Below the pieces are notes generated by a model that worked only from the letters and a program-made list of their open reading frames with translations, was not told where the DNA came from and did no database searches. A DNA stretch of 64,000 nucleotides from JABMOV01 sp964654545 (lineage in GTDB: Bacteria; Fidelibacterota; Marinisomatia; Marinisomatales; JABMOV01), in assembly GCA_964654545.1 (NCBI GenBank), contig CAZZIU010000011.1, forward strand, positions 25,986 through 89,985, read 5' to 3'. Below are positions 43,400 to 53,265 of the stretch, in pieces; position 1 is the stretch's first letter, and each line of letters begins with the position of its first letter. Both the position numbers and the translations under genes were made by a program.

Positions 43400-44923
43400 T
43401 TAGTCCCCAGAAGAAAAATAGGACAGTCGTATCCTTCGGATGCTGCGCTTTAAAGGATAGGACAAGTTGGAATAGGTAATTGGTGGAAGTCCGTCAATTA
43501 TATTCAGGGCCTGATTTTTATTGAATATGGCGATTTCCTCTGCTCCCAGGTTGCGGGCCTCTTTTTCTAAATCGGCTTTTGTAAAAGGGAGCGATTTTCC
43601 CGCAATGGCAAACGAACGTCCGGCGATATCGGGGGTATGGATGAAAACATCCTCAAAGACGGTTGTCAGTGCAGCTGCAACAGTGCGGGGAGTAAAATTC
43701 CGATGTTTGAAATTCCCGCTTAGGGAAATGGAGACGGCGCCGTGAGGGGAAAGATGCTCTTTAATTAATTCGTAAAACTCCACCGAATGGAGCAGCCCCG
43801 TCTGGATTTGTAATGGAGCGGGAATATCCACGGTAATCAGGTCAAACAATTCGTCAGTGGAGCGCAAAAAACTTTTGGCATCGTCAATAGTAAGGGTCCA
43901 GTTATCATACTCATCAATATGGTTGGTGTATTTAAAAAATTGGCGACTGCCATTTGGCACTGCTTCGTCTAAATCAACAACCCGTAATTTTTTGGCAACA
44001 CTCCCAATGTACTTGACGGATTCCATGGATCCGGCTCCCAACGCCAGGGCGTTATCCGGTTTTAATAAACGGGCCGGAAACTGGGAAAGAAAAATATTGA
44101 ACATTTTTAAACTGGTGTTGCCATAATTTTTTCGGCCATCAAGATAGATATAGCGATTTCCTTCTCCTGACTCCACAATATCTACCTTTTGATATGGGCT
44201 GTATACGCTGTATAGAATCCGAGCTCCAGGCAAATGGTGAAAATGAGTATAATGATATGACAAGCTCTGCAAATGCAGTGTTTTAAATAAGGCAGCATAT
44301 ATTACGGCAACGGTCAACACCAGGGCCCACGTACGCCGATCCTGAAAAATGAAGGCGACTACGGTCGCTAACGCAAACTGATACATTACGGGCTGAATCC
44401 AGGAAATGGATCCCAGCATAAACACAACGATAATACCAACAACGGCACCGCTTAATTCCGTGGCATAATAACGTGCCAGCGATCCTGATTTTCCGGGAGA
44501 CCGATCAATAAATCGCGGCAATAAAAGACTGTAAAACGACGTAAGTGCGAATGCCGTGAAAAACAGCATGGCAACGAAAGCAGTACCTGGGAAACGGTCT
44601 ACCATAGATCCCATCCAATAACGCAATGAAAACGGGAGGGTAACGTGGATACCCCAAAAGACCAGGGCAAACAACCGGACCACCCGCGGTGACAGTACGG
44701 GCGCAAGGGCATAACCCACCGAGTAACCGAGAAAATATGCGACAGCCACTAAAAAGATCACCAATTCTGTCCCAGTAAGAAGTGCCGTAATTTCACGGAT
44801 CATGAAAAACTGGAGCAGTATAAGACAGAATCCAGAAAAAAAGAGTATCGGTGTCCACCGGTGGTTAGAATATGAGCGTATTGGCGGTTCTGTTAAATTC
44901 ACAATGAAAGATTTTAGGAACAA
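43400..44923 (-). CDS. membrane protein with spermidine-synthase-like domain
   Basis: A 507-residue protein. About six membrane helices (residues 25-210, from WTPILFFSGFCLILLQFFMI) precede a Rossmann methyltransferase-fold domain of the SpeE family: YSPYQKVDIVESGEGNRYIY, LALGAGSMESVKYIG, LRVVDLDEAV, IDDAKSFLRST and FDLITVDIPAPLQIQTGLLH. Catalytic features of true aminopropyltransferases are changed: the DE..YHE segment after the first strands is absent and the active-site DSSDP-type loop reads DIPAPL. A polyamine product is therefore doubtful. The first codon is TTG at 44923; the first membrane helix requires a start there or at GTG a few codons in. Confidence 0.75.
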   Translation of the reverse strand: MFLKSFIVNLTEPPIRSYSNHRWTPILFFSGFCLILLQFFMIREITALLTGTELVIFLVAVAYFLGYSVGYALAPVLSPRVVRLFALVFWGIHVTLPFSLRYWMGSMVDRFPGTAFVAMLFFTAFALTSFYSLLLPRFIDRSPGKSGSLARYYATELSGAVVGIIVVFMLGSISWIQPVMYQFALATVVAFIFQDRRTWALVLTVAVIYAALFKTLHLQSLSYHYTHFHHLPGARILYSVYSPYQKVDIVESGEGNRYIYLDGRKNYGNTSLKMFNIFLSQFPARLLKPDNALALGAGSMESVKYIGSVAKKLRVVDLDEAVPNGSRQFFKYTNHIDEYDNWTLTIDDAKSFLRSTDELFDLITVDIPAPLQIQTGLLHSVEFYELIKEHLSPHGAVSISLSGNFKHRNFTPRTVAAALTTVFEDVFIHTPDIAGRSFAIAGKSLPFTKADLEKEARNLGAEEIAIFNKNQALNIIDGLPPITYSNLSYPLKRSIRRIRLSYFSSGD

Positions 44924-45027
44924 TTTTCCATTCGCAGGACACCTTTTTTACTGTTGCGCTATACATTTTCATTCCATCGTAATTTTATATTGATAAAAAG
45001 CAAAGCAGAAAAGGATTTGAGACACCG

Positions 45028-45993
45028 ATGAAAAAAGTAATATTAGGCCGCACCCAAGAAAGTGTATCCTCTATCAGCCTGGGCACCTGGTCATATGGAG
45101 GTGGAAACAAGTCAGGAAACGCCTCTGTCGGTTGGGCGGGGCAAAACGACGATGATTCCGTTGCTGCTCTTAAAAAAGCCTATGAAGTTGGCATTAGCCA
45201 TTGGGATACGGCAGATGTGTATGGGAACGGTCGTTCGGAAAAAATAATTGGTACAATGTGGAAATCCATACCACGCAACGATATATTTTTAGCAACAAAA
45301 GTAGGTTGGAATAAGGGGGGGTACAGCAATTGGTATCACCCTAAAATGATGCAACAGCATCTGGAAGCGTCACTGGCAAACCTGAAAACCGACATTGTTG
45401 ACCTGTATTATCTTCACCATTGCAATTTTGATAGCGACACAGTTTTTGAGGATGCGGTAAATATGTTATATAGGTTTCGCGAACAGGGTAAAATACGGTT
45501 CATTGGTTTGTCCGACTGGAATCTATCAAAAATAATGAAATATATAGAACGTGCCAATCCGGACGTTATACAACCGTATCGCAGTCTCTATGATGACACG
45601 TATGCGAGTAGCGGATTAAAGAATTGGATTGACGAACATACTCTGGGTGTTTGCTTTTTTTCCCCCCTTAAACACGGTTTACTCACGGGCAAGTATAACG
45701 AACCCCAAACCTTTCCTGACGGCGATTTCCGTCGTGGCGTAGACGAATTTGGTGACCCAGATGTGATTGCAAAAATGAAGCAGAATAAGAGGATTCTTGA
45801 GGAAAAATTCAGGGATCACGCACAGCCCGTCATGCACGGTGTTGTAGATGCGCTATTAACAGATGCCCCCACGGGATGCGTCCTGCTGGGGCAACGAGAC
45901 GAAAAGCAGGTTTTGGCAGCGGCAGAATTGGGAGATGCCCTTTCTCAGGCAGAAGCTGATTTTGTTTTGAAATTATACGGAAAACAGAACTGA
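45028..45993 (+). CDS. aldo/keto reductase
   Basis: A 321-residue NAD(P)H-dependent TIM-barrel oxidoreductase. The catalytic tetrad is visible: Asp and Tyr in HWDTADVYGNGRSE, Lys in LATKVGW, and His in LYYLHHCN. The N-terminus GRTQESVSSISLGTWSYGGG and IRFIGLSDWNLSKI are family-typical, as is the cofactor end DAPTGCVLLGQRDEKQV. The sequence resembles the YajO/perakine-type aldo/keto reductases; the substrate is unknown. It ends three bases from the convergent RND pump gene. Confidence 0.92.
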   Translation: MKKVILGRTQESVSSISLGTWSYGGGNKSGNASVGWAGQNDDDSVAALKKAYEVGISHWDTADVYGNGRSEKIIGTMWKSIPRNDIFLATKVGWNKGGYSNWYHPKMMQQHLEASLANLKTDIVDLYYLHHCNFDSDTVFEDAVNMLYRFREQGKIRFIGLSDWNLSKIMKYIERANPDVIQPYRSLYDDTYASSGLKNWIDEHTLGVCFFSPLKHGLLTGKYNEPQTFPDGDFRRGVDEFGDPDVIAKMKQNKRILEEKFRDHAQPVMHGVVDALLTDAPTGCVLLGQRDEKQVLAAAELGDALSQAEADFVLKLYGKQN

Positions 45994-45996
45994 AAT

Positions 45997-48900
45997 CTAA
46001 AGTGTAGCTGATCCGCGGTAATCAGACGTGTCTTCTGGCGGAAGCGGTGGCTCCGGTTCTTCTGTTTCGATGCTGCTTCGATATGCCGGTTCAAGCTCTA
46101 ATCTCGATGTAAGATCTTTGTCAAACAACTTGTTGCCCAACCGGTTAATTATCATCCTTAAATCGCTGCCACAATAGATGGCCGATGGAAGCAACAGCAG
46201 GGTTATTCCAGTACCGAAAATTAGACCTGCCGCTACCGATAGCGCCATGGGTACCAGCCATTGTCCCTGCTGGCTCCTCTGTAGAATCAACGGGGCTAGC
46301 CCAACTGCCGTGGTGACAGTCGTGAGCATGATCGGTCTGAAACGGGTTTTTCCCGCCTCCCATACAGCATCTTTGACATCGATTCCACGACGAATCAGAT
46401 TGTTGTAGCGGTCGATTAGCACGACCGAGTCGTTGATAATAATACCTGCCAGCGCTACGATCCCAAGGAACGACAGAATGGATACAGGTATACCTTTCAA
46501 ATAGTGACCAACAACCGCTCCGATAATTCCAAGAGGTATGAGAGACATGATCAACAACGTTTGAAAATAGGATTTCAATAAAAACATGAGAATGGTAAAA
46601 ATGACTACAGCAGCAATCGACATGGAATAAGTAATCGAGCCCATCATCTTTTGCATGTATTCCTGCTGTCCACCGGCACTCTTACTTACGCCGTCAACCT
46701 GAGATAAAACGCGAGGTAAGAGTTCTTTTTCAATGTCTTCCAGAACAACGGCAAGATTGTTTTTATCGTGATCAAGGTTTGCAAACACCCGCACGGAGCG
46801 ATATCCGTTTTCATGGCGAATCTGGCGCAGGCCGCGTTCAATATGAAAATTAGCCAGCTCTTTAAACGGTACATAAGCGCCACTTTGTGTGCGAATTTTC
46901 AGGTTTTCAATCTGGCTGATGGAAACGCGGTCTTCCTTTTTAAATCGAACCCAAACTCGTAATTCGTCTCGCCCTTTTTGTAATCGCATTACTTCTTGTC
47001 CATAGAAGCCCTGTCGTAATTGGGTGGTTATATCCGCCAACGTGAAACCCAATGCCTTGGCCTGTGGCTTTAACTCTATGACAAATTCATTGGCCCCGAG
47101 TGGTGTGTCATCTTGTATGTCCTTCACACCGTCAATTTTTTTCAATTCTTCCTTTAGGAGGTCTTTTGCGATTAACAATTGAGAATAATCAGAGCTGAGT
47201 AATTTTACTGAGATTGGACGACCACCAAAAGTGGCTGTACCAATGTCAATATTGTCCGCTTCGGGTACCGATCCAATAAAACCGCTTAGTTCCTCCATAA
47301 ACTGATTTACAGACCAGTCCCGTTTCGTCGCAGGAATTAAATCCAGAAAAATATTAATGTTTCCGCCACGCCAGGAAGTGTAATTCTCAATTGGATTGAT
47401 TCCTTCTTTAGCTTCTTTAATTTTACCAAACTCGAGTGCTTTTTCAATCACACGGTAGCGTACGTCGCTGGCAACTTCCGCCGATGCGCCGGCAGGCATT
47501 TCTATGGCAATACGCGCAAAGGGGAACTCCATCTCTGGGAAAAACTGAGCCCGCACATGGGTACCGCCAAAGAGGCCGACAATCACAAGAATTACCGCAA
47601 ACATTGCCGCCGTTACACCCCAGCGATTCCGAATACAAAACCGTAAAAACTTGCTGTACACCTTGTCAAAAGATGTAATCAAAATAGTATTGATAGTGGA
47701 CCGCATGGTCTCAAAGAGAGGAACATTATTTTTACGCCGATGCTGAGCATCCGCCAGGGCTTTGGAATGTTTTATATGAGCAGGCAGGATGATAATGGCC
47801 TCTACCAAAGAAAAGAGCAGGCTGATAATCACGATGGCACCTATTTGCCAGACGAAATCACCAAGACGACCATAGAAATAAAAATACGGTATGAATGCCA
47901 CAATGGTTGTAAAAACGGCTATCATGACCGGTTTTATAACATCCAATGCTCCATCAATAGCAGCTTCCAGCTTTCGTTTCCCCTTTTCGGCCTGGGAATA
48001 AATGCTTTCCCCAATGATGATACCATCATCAACCAGGATACCCACAACCAATATCATTCCGAAAAGGGACATTTCATTGATGGTAATTCCCAGGGCCCAA
48101 ATAACAAAAAACATTCCAAGAAATGAAATCGGGATTCCAAGCGAAACCCAGAAGGCTAAGCGTACATTGAGAAAAATTCCCAGCAAAACAACAATCAGCG
48201 ATAATCCCAACAGACCATTTTGAATAAGCAGGTTCATCCGTTCTTGCAGATCATCTGTTTCCTTGATAAAGGTATCAAAGGTTACCAGCCCGGCATATTT
48301 TTCATTGAACTCGGCCTGGATTAATTCCACCATCTCTACAATCTCTACCACATCATCATTGTTATTATACATCACATTGAAAGAGACGGAGCGATTTCCA
48401 TTGAACTCAGAATAAAAGCGGTTTTCGGGCCATTGTTCTTTTACCGTACATATATCCGCCAATCGAATTTTTTGTCCATCGATCGATGAAACAACCTCAA
48501 TATCATAAAATTCTTTTTGTTCGTATTTCCTGCCGTAGGAGCGAATCATGATTTCTTCCTGTTCTGTCAACACAGATCCAGATGAAATATTCAGATTGGA
48601 ATTGCGGATAGCCTGCGCAATATCATTTATTGTTAGCTTATAACGCTCTAGAGTAGTTGGAGACACTTCGATGGAGATTTCCCGGTTCGGCAACCCCCAA
48701 ATCATAATATTGGATATTTTTCCGGTTTTTAATAAGGCGTCACGAAACTCATCCACCACTTTTTTCGTCACATACAAATCGTCAGGGCCATAAATGCTGA
48801 GCATAATGGCACGATTCCAGGTTGTTTGCTGGTATACAACCGGTTTTTCCGCCCCAACCGGATAAGAATTGATAGAATTCACCGCATTTTTAATATTCTG

Positions 48901-49218
48901 GATGGACTTATTCATGTCATAGCCGTCCTCAATCTCTACGGTTACCGATCCATAGTTGTTGGAGGATCTTGCCCAAACATCAGAAATACCTTCCAATCCG
49001 CGAAGCGATTCCTCAATTTTGACTACAATCCCCTCTTCGACTTCGGTCGGCGATGCTCCGGGGAACGGCACATCAATGGAAACTTCCCGCAGTTCGAACT
49101 TTGGGTCGATGCGTTTTTGCAGATTAAATAAGGCAAATACACCCGCCAGACAAATGACCAGCATAATCCAATTTGTGATTTTAGCATGACGGATAAAATA
49201 ATGGATGAAAGACCGCAT
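45997..49218 (-). CDS. RND family efflux pump, inner-membrane transporter
   Basis: A 1073-residue AcrB-type transporter with twelve membrane helices and two large periplasmic loops. The proton-relay aspartates are the DD in VVGILVDDGIIIGE. Other signatures are FPGASPTEVEEGIVVKIEES, SLGIPISFLGMFFVIWALG, and in the second half VSILSFLGIVALAGIIIND and GKTRFRPIMLTTVTTAVGLA. The proximal VDDG/E motifs suggest the heavy-metal-or-multidrug group without fixing a substrate. It follows the adaptor gene by three bases. No TolC-like outer-membrane channel gene is nearby. The C-terminal 50 residues (LELEPAYRSSIETEEPEPPL) are a soluble acidic tail. Confidence 0.94.
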   Translation of the reverse strand: MRSFIHYFIRHAKITNWIMLVICLAGVFALFNLQKRIDPKFELREVSIDVPFPGASPTEVEEGIVVKIEESLRGLEGISDVWARSSNNYGSVTVEIEDGYDMNKSIQNIKNAVNSINSYPVGAEKPVVYQQTTWNRAIMLSIYGPDDLYVTKKVVDEFRDALLKTGKISNIMIWGLPNREISIEVSPTTLERYKLTINDIAQAIRNSNLNISSGSVLTEQEEIMIRSYGRKYEQKEFYDIEVVSSIDGQKIRLADICTVKEQWPENRFYSEFNGNRSVSFNVMYNNNDDVVEIVEMVELIQAEFNEKYAGLVTFDTFIKETDDLQERMNLLIQNGLLGLSLIVVLLGIFLNVRLAFWVSLGIPISFLGMFFVIWALGITINEMSLFGMILVVGILVDDGIIIGESIYSQAEKGKRKLEAAIDGALDVIKPVMIAVFTTIVAFIPYFYFYGRLGDFVWQIGAIVIISLLFSLVEAIIILPAHIKHSKALADAQHRRKNNVPLFETMRSTINTILITSFDKVYSKFLRFCIRNRWGVTAAMFAVILVIVGLFGGTHVRAQFFPEMEFPFARIAIEMPAGASAEVASDVRYRVIEKALEFGKIKEAKEGINPIENYTSWRGGNINIFLDLIPATKRDWSVNQFMEELSGFIGSVPEADNIDIGTATFGGRPISVKLLSSDYSQLLIAKDLLKEELKKIDGVKDIQDDTPLGANEFVIELKPQAKALGFTLADITTQLRQGFYGQEVMRLQKGRDELRVWVRFKKEDRVSISQIENLKIRTQSGAYVPFKELANFHIERGLRQIRHENGYRSVRVFANLDHDKNNLAVVLEDIEKELLPRVLSQVDGVSKSAGGQQEYMQKMMGSITYSMSIAAVVIFTILMFLLKSYFQTLLIMSLIPLGIIGAVVGHYLKGIPVSILSFLGIVALAGIIINDSVVLIDRYNNLIRRGIDVKDAVWEAGKTRFRPIMLTTVTTAVGLAPLILQRSQQGQWLVPMALSVAAGLIFGTGITLLLLPSAIYCGSDLRMIINRLGNKLFDKDLTSRLELEPAYRSSIETEEPEPPLPPEDTSDYRGSATL

Positions 49219-49221
49219 GGA

Positions 49222-50409
49222 CTATTCCTTATCCACCAGATCGGTCACTGAATCTTCTTTATCGGTGTCCATATCCTGGACAAGCATACCCAGAAGCGGT
49301 TTTTGCAAAATGGTCGTAATTATACGAATTCCTTCCGGTAAAGATCGGCCAATGAAAACGTCATCACCTTCAACGGCAAGAACATCGGCATCGTGTTGCA
49401 TAAGTTTCCCATCGGATACATAGAAGATGCGATTATCGTTGTCCAAAATATACCGGGGAATTTTCGCCACATTATGCAGCAGGATGCCGTTTATGCTAAC
49501 AGATACATAATTCCCGGGAAAAAGTCCCGGTATCAAGGTATCATTGGTAAAATCAATGTGAACATTCATTGATTGGGAAGAGCGCTCTATGCGCGCATCC
49601 TTGCGCACAAGTTTTCCCCAGACAATTTGATTTTCATTCTTCCCGTAATGGATTGCCACTTCTGGCGTCACATTAAAATCAATCCATTGGGCATCCTCTA
49701 GGAGCAGCGGTACGGATACTTCAAGGTTTCGCGCATCTTGAACCGTTGCAATGGTTTGTCCCACATTAACGAAACTGTTTTCCAGCACTCCATCGCCTGA
49801 GATAAAGCCATCAAAGGGTGCCACAATCTGGTGTTTTGAATACGTGATTTCAGCGTTTTTGACAAGATAGTATTGGGATAACACCTTGTGGTTGCTGATT
49901 TGAATTTTTTCCCGAGGGTCGGTGATCTCCGGGATGTCTGGAACCTCTTTATTGATATCCAATTGGGAAAAGTAGTCATACCATTTTGTGTAATAAGTAT
50001 CGTCTTCGAGGCGTGCATAAGAAAGAAACGCGGTAAGAACACGCATGAACTCTGACCGCATTGAGTGCAAATTATTCTCTGCTTCACGTTCATCTATTTT
50101 GCAGATTACCTCACCGGCCTTTACAAAGGTTCCACTTTTTAGATTGCCCTTCGAATACGTTATGAGTCCACGGACTTCAGCGATTAGCTGCAATGTTTGC
50201 CGTGCCTCAACGAGCCCGTTTCCCTGAACGGTTACCACCCGGTCTTTGTACTCCAATGGCATCGTTCTCACCAAACGTGCTTCGGGAGCCACTTCGCGTC
50301 GTATACTGGCTTTTTTTGTGTTCATTAAGACGACCATGATAATGGCGCCAATACTGACGATTACACCAAAAACAACAGCGCGGATAATGATGCGCTTCTT
50401 TTCACCCAT
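49222..50409 (-). CDS. RND efflux periplasmic adaptor (membrane fusion protein)
   Basis: A 395-residue adaptor. One N-terminal membrane helix (about 6-27, IIIRAVVFGVIVSIGAIIMV) anchors it. The biotinyl/lipoyl-like halves are RGLITYSKGNLKSGTFVKAG and IVAPFDGFISGDGVLENSFV, either side of a short helical hairpin (70-185). A beta-barrel domain follows (LVRKDARIERSSQSMNVHID). It links the inner-membrane pump to an outer-membrane channel. I start at ATG 50409 with CGGAG upstream; the open frame extends 34 codons further without supporting features. The pump gene follows after three bases. Confidence 0.9.
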   Translation of the reverse strand: MGEKKRIIIRAVVFGVIVSIGAIIMVVLMNTKKASIRREVAPEARLVRTMPLEYKDRVVTVQGNGLVEARQTLQLIAEVRGLITYSKGNLKSGTFVKAGEVICKIDEREAENNLHSMRSEFMRVLTAFLSYARLEDDTYYTKWYDYFSQLDINKEVPDIPEITDPREKIQISNHKVLSQYYLVKNAEITYSKHQIVAPFDGFISGDGVLENSFVNVGQTIATVQDARNLEVSVPLLLEDAQWIDFNVTPEVAIHYGKNENQIVWGKLVRKDARIERSSQSMNVHIDFTNDTLIPGLFPGNYVSVSINGILLHNVAKIPRYILDNDNRIFYVSDGKLMQHDADVLAVEGDDVFIGRSLPEGIRIITTILQKPLLGMLVQDMDTDKEDSVTDLVDKE

Positions 50410-50568
50410 GAAATTCTCCGAAATAAGCCTTAAACATAAGCACGTTTGAGATTCAAATCTGTCGAAAGTTGTCACGGATAAGGTGTTCTTCAAAAACACC
50501 GTTTCTGTCATGGTATAGGGGAATGTGAATTGAGTTGAAATTTCATTTTGAAACCCCCAAACTAGAGC

Positions 50569-50976
50569 ATGTTGTTTCAGCGGTTATTGCTCTTGTTTAT
50601 CCTGGTTCCTTTAGCAGAGGTGCTGCTATTGATCCAACTGGGCGATGTGATGGGTTTTTGGTTTACAGTGTTTCTGGTAATCGGAACAGGAATAATTGGA
50701 GCCTGGTTGGCCCGACTGTACGGGTGGTCCCTTTGGTTAGACGTTCAGCGCGAGTTACAACAGGGCCGTATGCCAACCGATAAAATGATGGATGGTTTGC
50801 TTGTTCTGATTGGTGGCATTGTGCTGTTAACACCGGGATTATTGACCGACATAGCTGGAATTTTATTGCTTATCCCTACCGGTCGCGCATTAGTGAAAAA
50901 GTGGCTGCAAAGGAAATTTGAGACACACATTATTTCTAGTGTACCGAAAGATAAAAACGAAATATATAGAGGATAA
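50569..50976 (+). CDS. fxsA: FxsA family membrane protein
   Basis: A 135-residue protein with three or four membrane segments and the conserved FxsA pattern: LLFILVPLAEVLLLIQLGDV, TVFLVIGTGIIGAWLARLYG, QGRMPTDKMMDGLLVLIGGI and LLTPGLLTDIAGILLLIPTG. In E. coli the protein influences phage exclusion, but its cellular role is not known. It is divergent from the efflux adaptor, with 159 bases between starts. Confidence 0.93.
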   Translation: MLFQRLLLLFILVPLAEVLLLIQLGDVMGFWFTVFLVIGTGIIGAWLARLYGWSLWLDVQRELQQGRMPTDKMMDGLLVLIGGIVLLTPGLLTDIAGILLLIPTGRALVKKWLQRKFETHIISSVPKDKNEIYRG

Positions 50977-51038
50977 TCCCAGATTTCGTTGTACAATTAA
51001 TTTTATGTAATAACCTCAAATCACGTTAGATTCCCGGC

Positions 51039-52343
51039 ATGTCCATCGAAAGTAGAAAATCACGAGCAGTTGAGGAATATTCACGTCATGTATCTAGTGG
51101 CAAAGCGGCCTTTTTTAAAAAATACGGTATGGATTTCATCATGGGCGACAGAAAGGGCAACTGGCTAATGGACGTTGATGGAGAAAAACGACTCTTTAAT
51201 CTGCATTGCAACGGTGGCGTTTTTAATCTTGGGCATCGAAATAATGAAATAATTGAGGCACTGCAATCCGCGCTTACGGAAATTGATATCGGCAACCATC
51301 ATCTGATGAGTCACTATCGAGCAAAAACCGCAAAACAATTGGCGGATCTCATGCCGGAAGAGCTCACATATACCGTTTTTGGTGTGAGCGGCGGTGAAGC
51401 AGTAGATCTTGCCATAAAAGTAGCCCGCTCCTACTCAGGAAAAACAAAAATTATATCTGCTCGAGGTGGATACCACGGTCATACCGGTCTTGCACTGGCA
51501 GCCGGAGACGAAAAATACAGAGCGCCGTTTGGCCCGTCCGCACCAGGGTTTGTACAGGTTCCGTTTGGCAACGCCGATGCCCTAAACAGAGAAATGGACG
51601 ATAATACGGCAGCAGTCATTCTTGAAACGATACCGGCAACACTGGGAATGGTCATACCCAGCAAACAGTATATGCAGGAAGCACGAAAAATTTGCGATCA
51701 CTGGGGCGCACAACTGATCCTGGACGAAGTGCAATCGGGATTGGGACGCACGGGGAAAATGTGGGCCTTTGAACACTTTGACATTGTACCCGATATTGTT
51801 GTGCTGGGAAAAGGCCTTTCAGGTGGAATCTATCCAATAACGGCTACGGTAATACGGAAAAAACTAGAGTCCATTTTTCATGAGGATCCGTTTATTCATG
51901 TCTCCACTTTTGGCGGCGCTGAATTGGGTTGTGTTGTGGCCAGCAAAGTATTAGAGATATCATCAAGACCTGAATTTTTGGAACAGGTGAGTGACATGGC
52001 CCACCAGATTGGAATTAAACTGGAAATGCTTACAACCAAGCACCGACCCTTTTTCGGCGGGTATCGGCAATTGGGACTCATGATTGGGTTGCTCTTGCAG
52101 GATGACGTTAGCGGACCAGTGCTTACAAAAGCTGCCTACGAAAATGACCTCCTGCTTATTTACGCCAACAATGATACATCCATTTGCCAGTTTTTGCCAC
52201 CTCTTACAATAGGGAAAGGGGATATTGAGCTTGTTACAACATCACTCGATAAAGCCTTAACAAAAGGCAGACATTTGAGAAAACTAGTGAAAGCAAGATC
52301 CGCCCTGTCGTTTATGACAAAAATAATTAAAAAGAAGGCATAA
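51039..52343 (+). CDS. class III aminotransferase-family PLP enzyme
   Basis: A 434-residue fold-type I PLP protein. The PLP lysine is K258 in VVLGKGLSGGIYP. The cofactor aspartate is in AQLILDEVQSGLGRTGKMWA. The phosphate-binding turn is FGVSGGEAVDLAIKVARSYS, and SARGGYHGHTGLALAAGD is typical of acetylornithine/4-aminobutyrate-type members. This class also includes phospho-lyases acting on phosphoethanolamine and phosphohydroxylysine. Two bases after its stop begins a kinase-fold gene, with an aldehyde dehydrogenase further on. That is the combination expected for a kinase/phospho-lyase/dehydrogenase route, but a plain transaminase is equally compatible with the sequence. Confidence 0.9.
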   Translation: MSIESRKSRAVEEYSRHVSSGKAAFFKKYGMDFIMGDRKGNWLMDVDGEKRLFNLHCNGGVFNLGHRNNEIIEALQSALTEIDIGNHHLMSHYRAKTAKQLADLMPEELTYTVFGVSGGEAVDLAIKVARSYSGKTKIISARGGYHGHTGLALAAGDEKYRAPFGPSAPGFVQVPFGNADALNREMDDNTAAVILETIPATLGMVIPSKQYMQEARKICDHWGAQLILDEVQSGLGRTGKMWAFEHFDIVPDIVVLGKGLSGGIYPITATVIRKKLESIFHEDPFIHVSTFGGAELGCVVASKVLEISSRPEFLEQVSDMAHQIGIKLEMLTTKHRPFFGGYRQLGLMIGLLLQDDVSGPVLTKAAYENDLLLIYANNDTSICQFLPPLTIGKGDIELVTTSLDKALTKGRHLRKLVKARSALSFMTKIIKKKA

Positions 52344-52345
52344 AC

Positions 52346-53263
52346 ATTAAACCGGATACTACATTTTTAATCAATTTTGAAGAGAGCCTGAAGCCTTGGG
52401 CGCCTGCGGAATCCGCGTTTCATGTAGAAATATTGGGGTACGGTGAAATATCAACGGTCTTTCGCTTAAACAATGACACAAACTGGGCATATAAACGGAT
52501 GCCGCTATTTAAGAATGTTGCAAGCGCTGAAACGTATCTTGAAAAATACAATGAATACTGTTCTCGTTTGCAATTCGCGGGACTGAACCTCCCGGCATCC
52601 CATACAACGATAATTGACACTCCAAAGCGTCCTGTGGTTCTATACATCATTCAAGAGGCCTATCCGGCTATAGAATTCTGCCATAACCGCGTTCACCAAG
52701 ATGCGCGGGAAGATTGTGAAATAATGATTCAGGAAATCGTGGAAAATCTGGCCAAAGTTTGGACATTCAACGACGAGAACAACCCACACATTACACTGGC
52801 AATTGACGGTCAATTGTCTAATTGGGTTTGGCGCGAAAACGACCAGGGAACCCGATCGCTGATGTATATTGATACCAGCACGCCCCTGTATAAAATAGAC
52901 GGTATTGAGCAGCTGGACCCGGAATTGTTTTTAAAAAGTGCCCCTGGGTTTCTGCGATGGGTCATCCGCTGGCTGTTTTTGGAAGATGTGATGAATCGGT
53001 ACTACGACCAACGGGAAGTATACAAGGATCTGGCGGCGAATTGTATTAAAGAACAGGCAAGAGAATACATTGAGCCAATTTTGAATACTGCCAACCAGCA
53101 CCTGATTACACCCTTGCTGGTGGATGAAGTGGAATCTTATTACAATAGCGATAAGACCATTTGGAAACTGTTCCTGGCTTTTCGGAAATTTGACCGGTTT
53201 ATCCAAAGAAAACTGTTTAACTCAAGGTATGAATTTATTTTACCGGAAATCATCCAACGCTAA
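52346..53263 (+). CDS. kinase-fold (aminoglycoside/choline-kinase-like) protein with probable ATT start
   Basis: About 305 residues. From position 52346 the frame reads INIKPDTTFLINFEESLKPW and on without a stop. Kinase landmarks, counted from the ATT codon, are a glycine loop G31-Y-G33 (ILGYGEISTVFRL), the ATP lysine K50 (WAYKRMP), a catalytic loop D154-x4-N159 (IDGQLSNW, with the usual preceding His replaced) and the metal aspartate D176 (MYIDTSTP). The best conventional start, TTG 52433, would fall immediately before the glycine loop and cut off its first strand. GAAGG (52334-52338) lies seven bases before ATT 52346, supporting initiation there. It lies two bases after the aminotransferase gene and two before the C69 gene. 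The substrate is unknown. Confidence 0.72.
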   Translation: MKPDTTFLINFEESLKPWAPAESAFHVEILGYGEISTVFRLNNDTNWAYKRMPLFKNVASAETYLEKYNEYCSRLQFAGLNLPASHTTIIDTPKRPVVLYIIQEAYPAIEFCHNRVHQDAREDCEIMIQEIVENLAKVWTFNDENNPHITLAIDGQLSNWVWRENDQGTRSLMYIDTSTPLYKIDGIEQLDPELFLKSAPGFLRWVIRWLFLEDVMNRYYDQREVYKDLAANCIKEQAREYIEPILNTANQHLITPLLVDEVESYYNSDKTIWKLFLAFRKFDRFIQRKLFNSRYEFILPEIIQR

Positions 53264-53265
53264 TC

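Noticed and set aside
43400..44923. Genuine spermidine synthase
   Set aside because: Key substrate and catalytic loops are replaced and the protein is membrane-anchored; I kept only spermidine-synthase-like.
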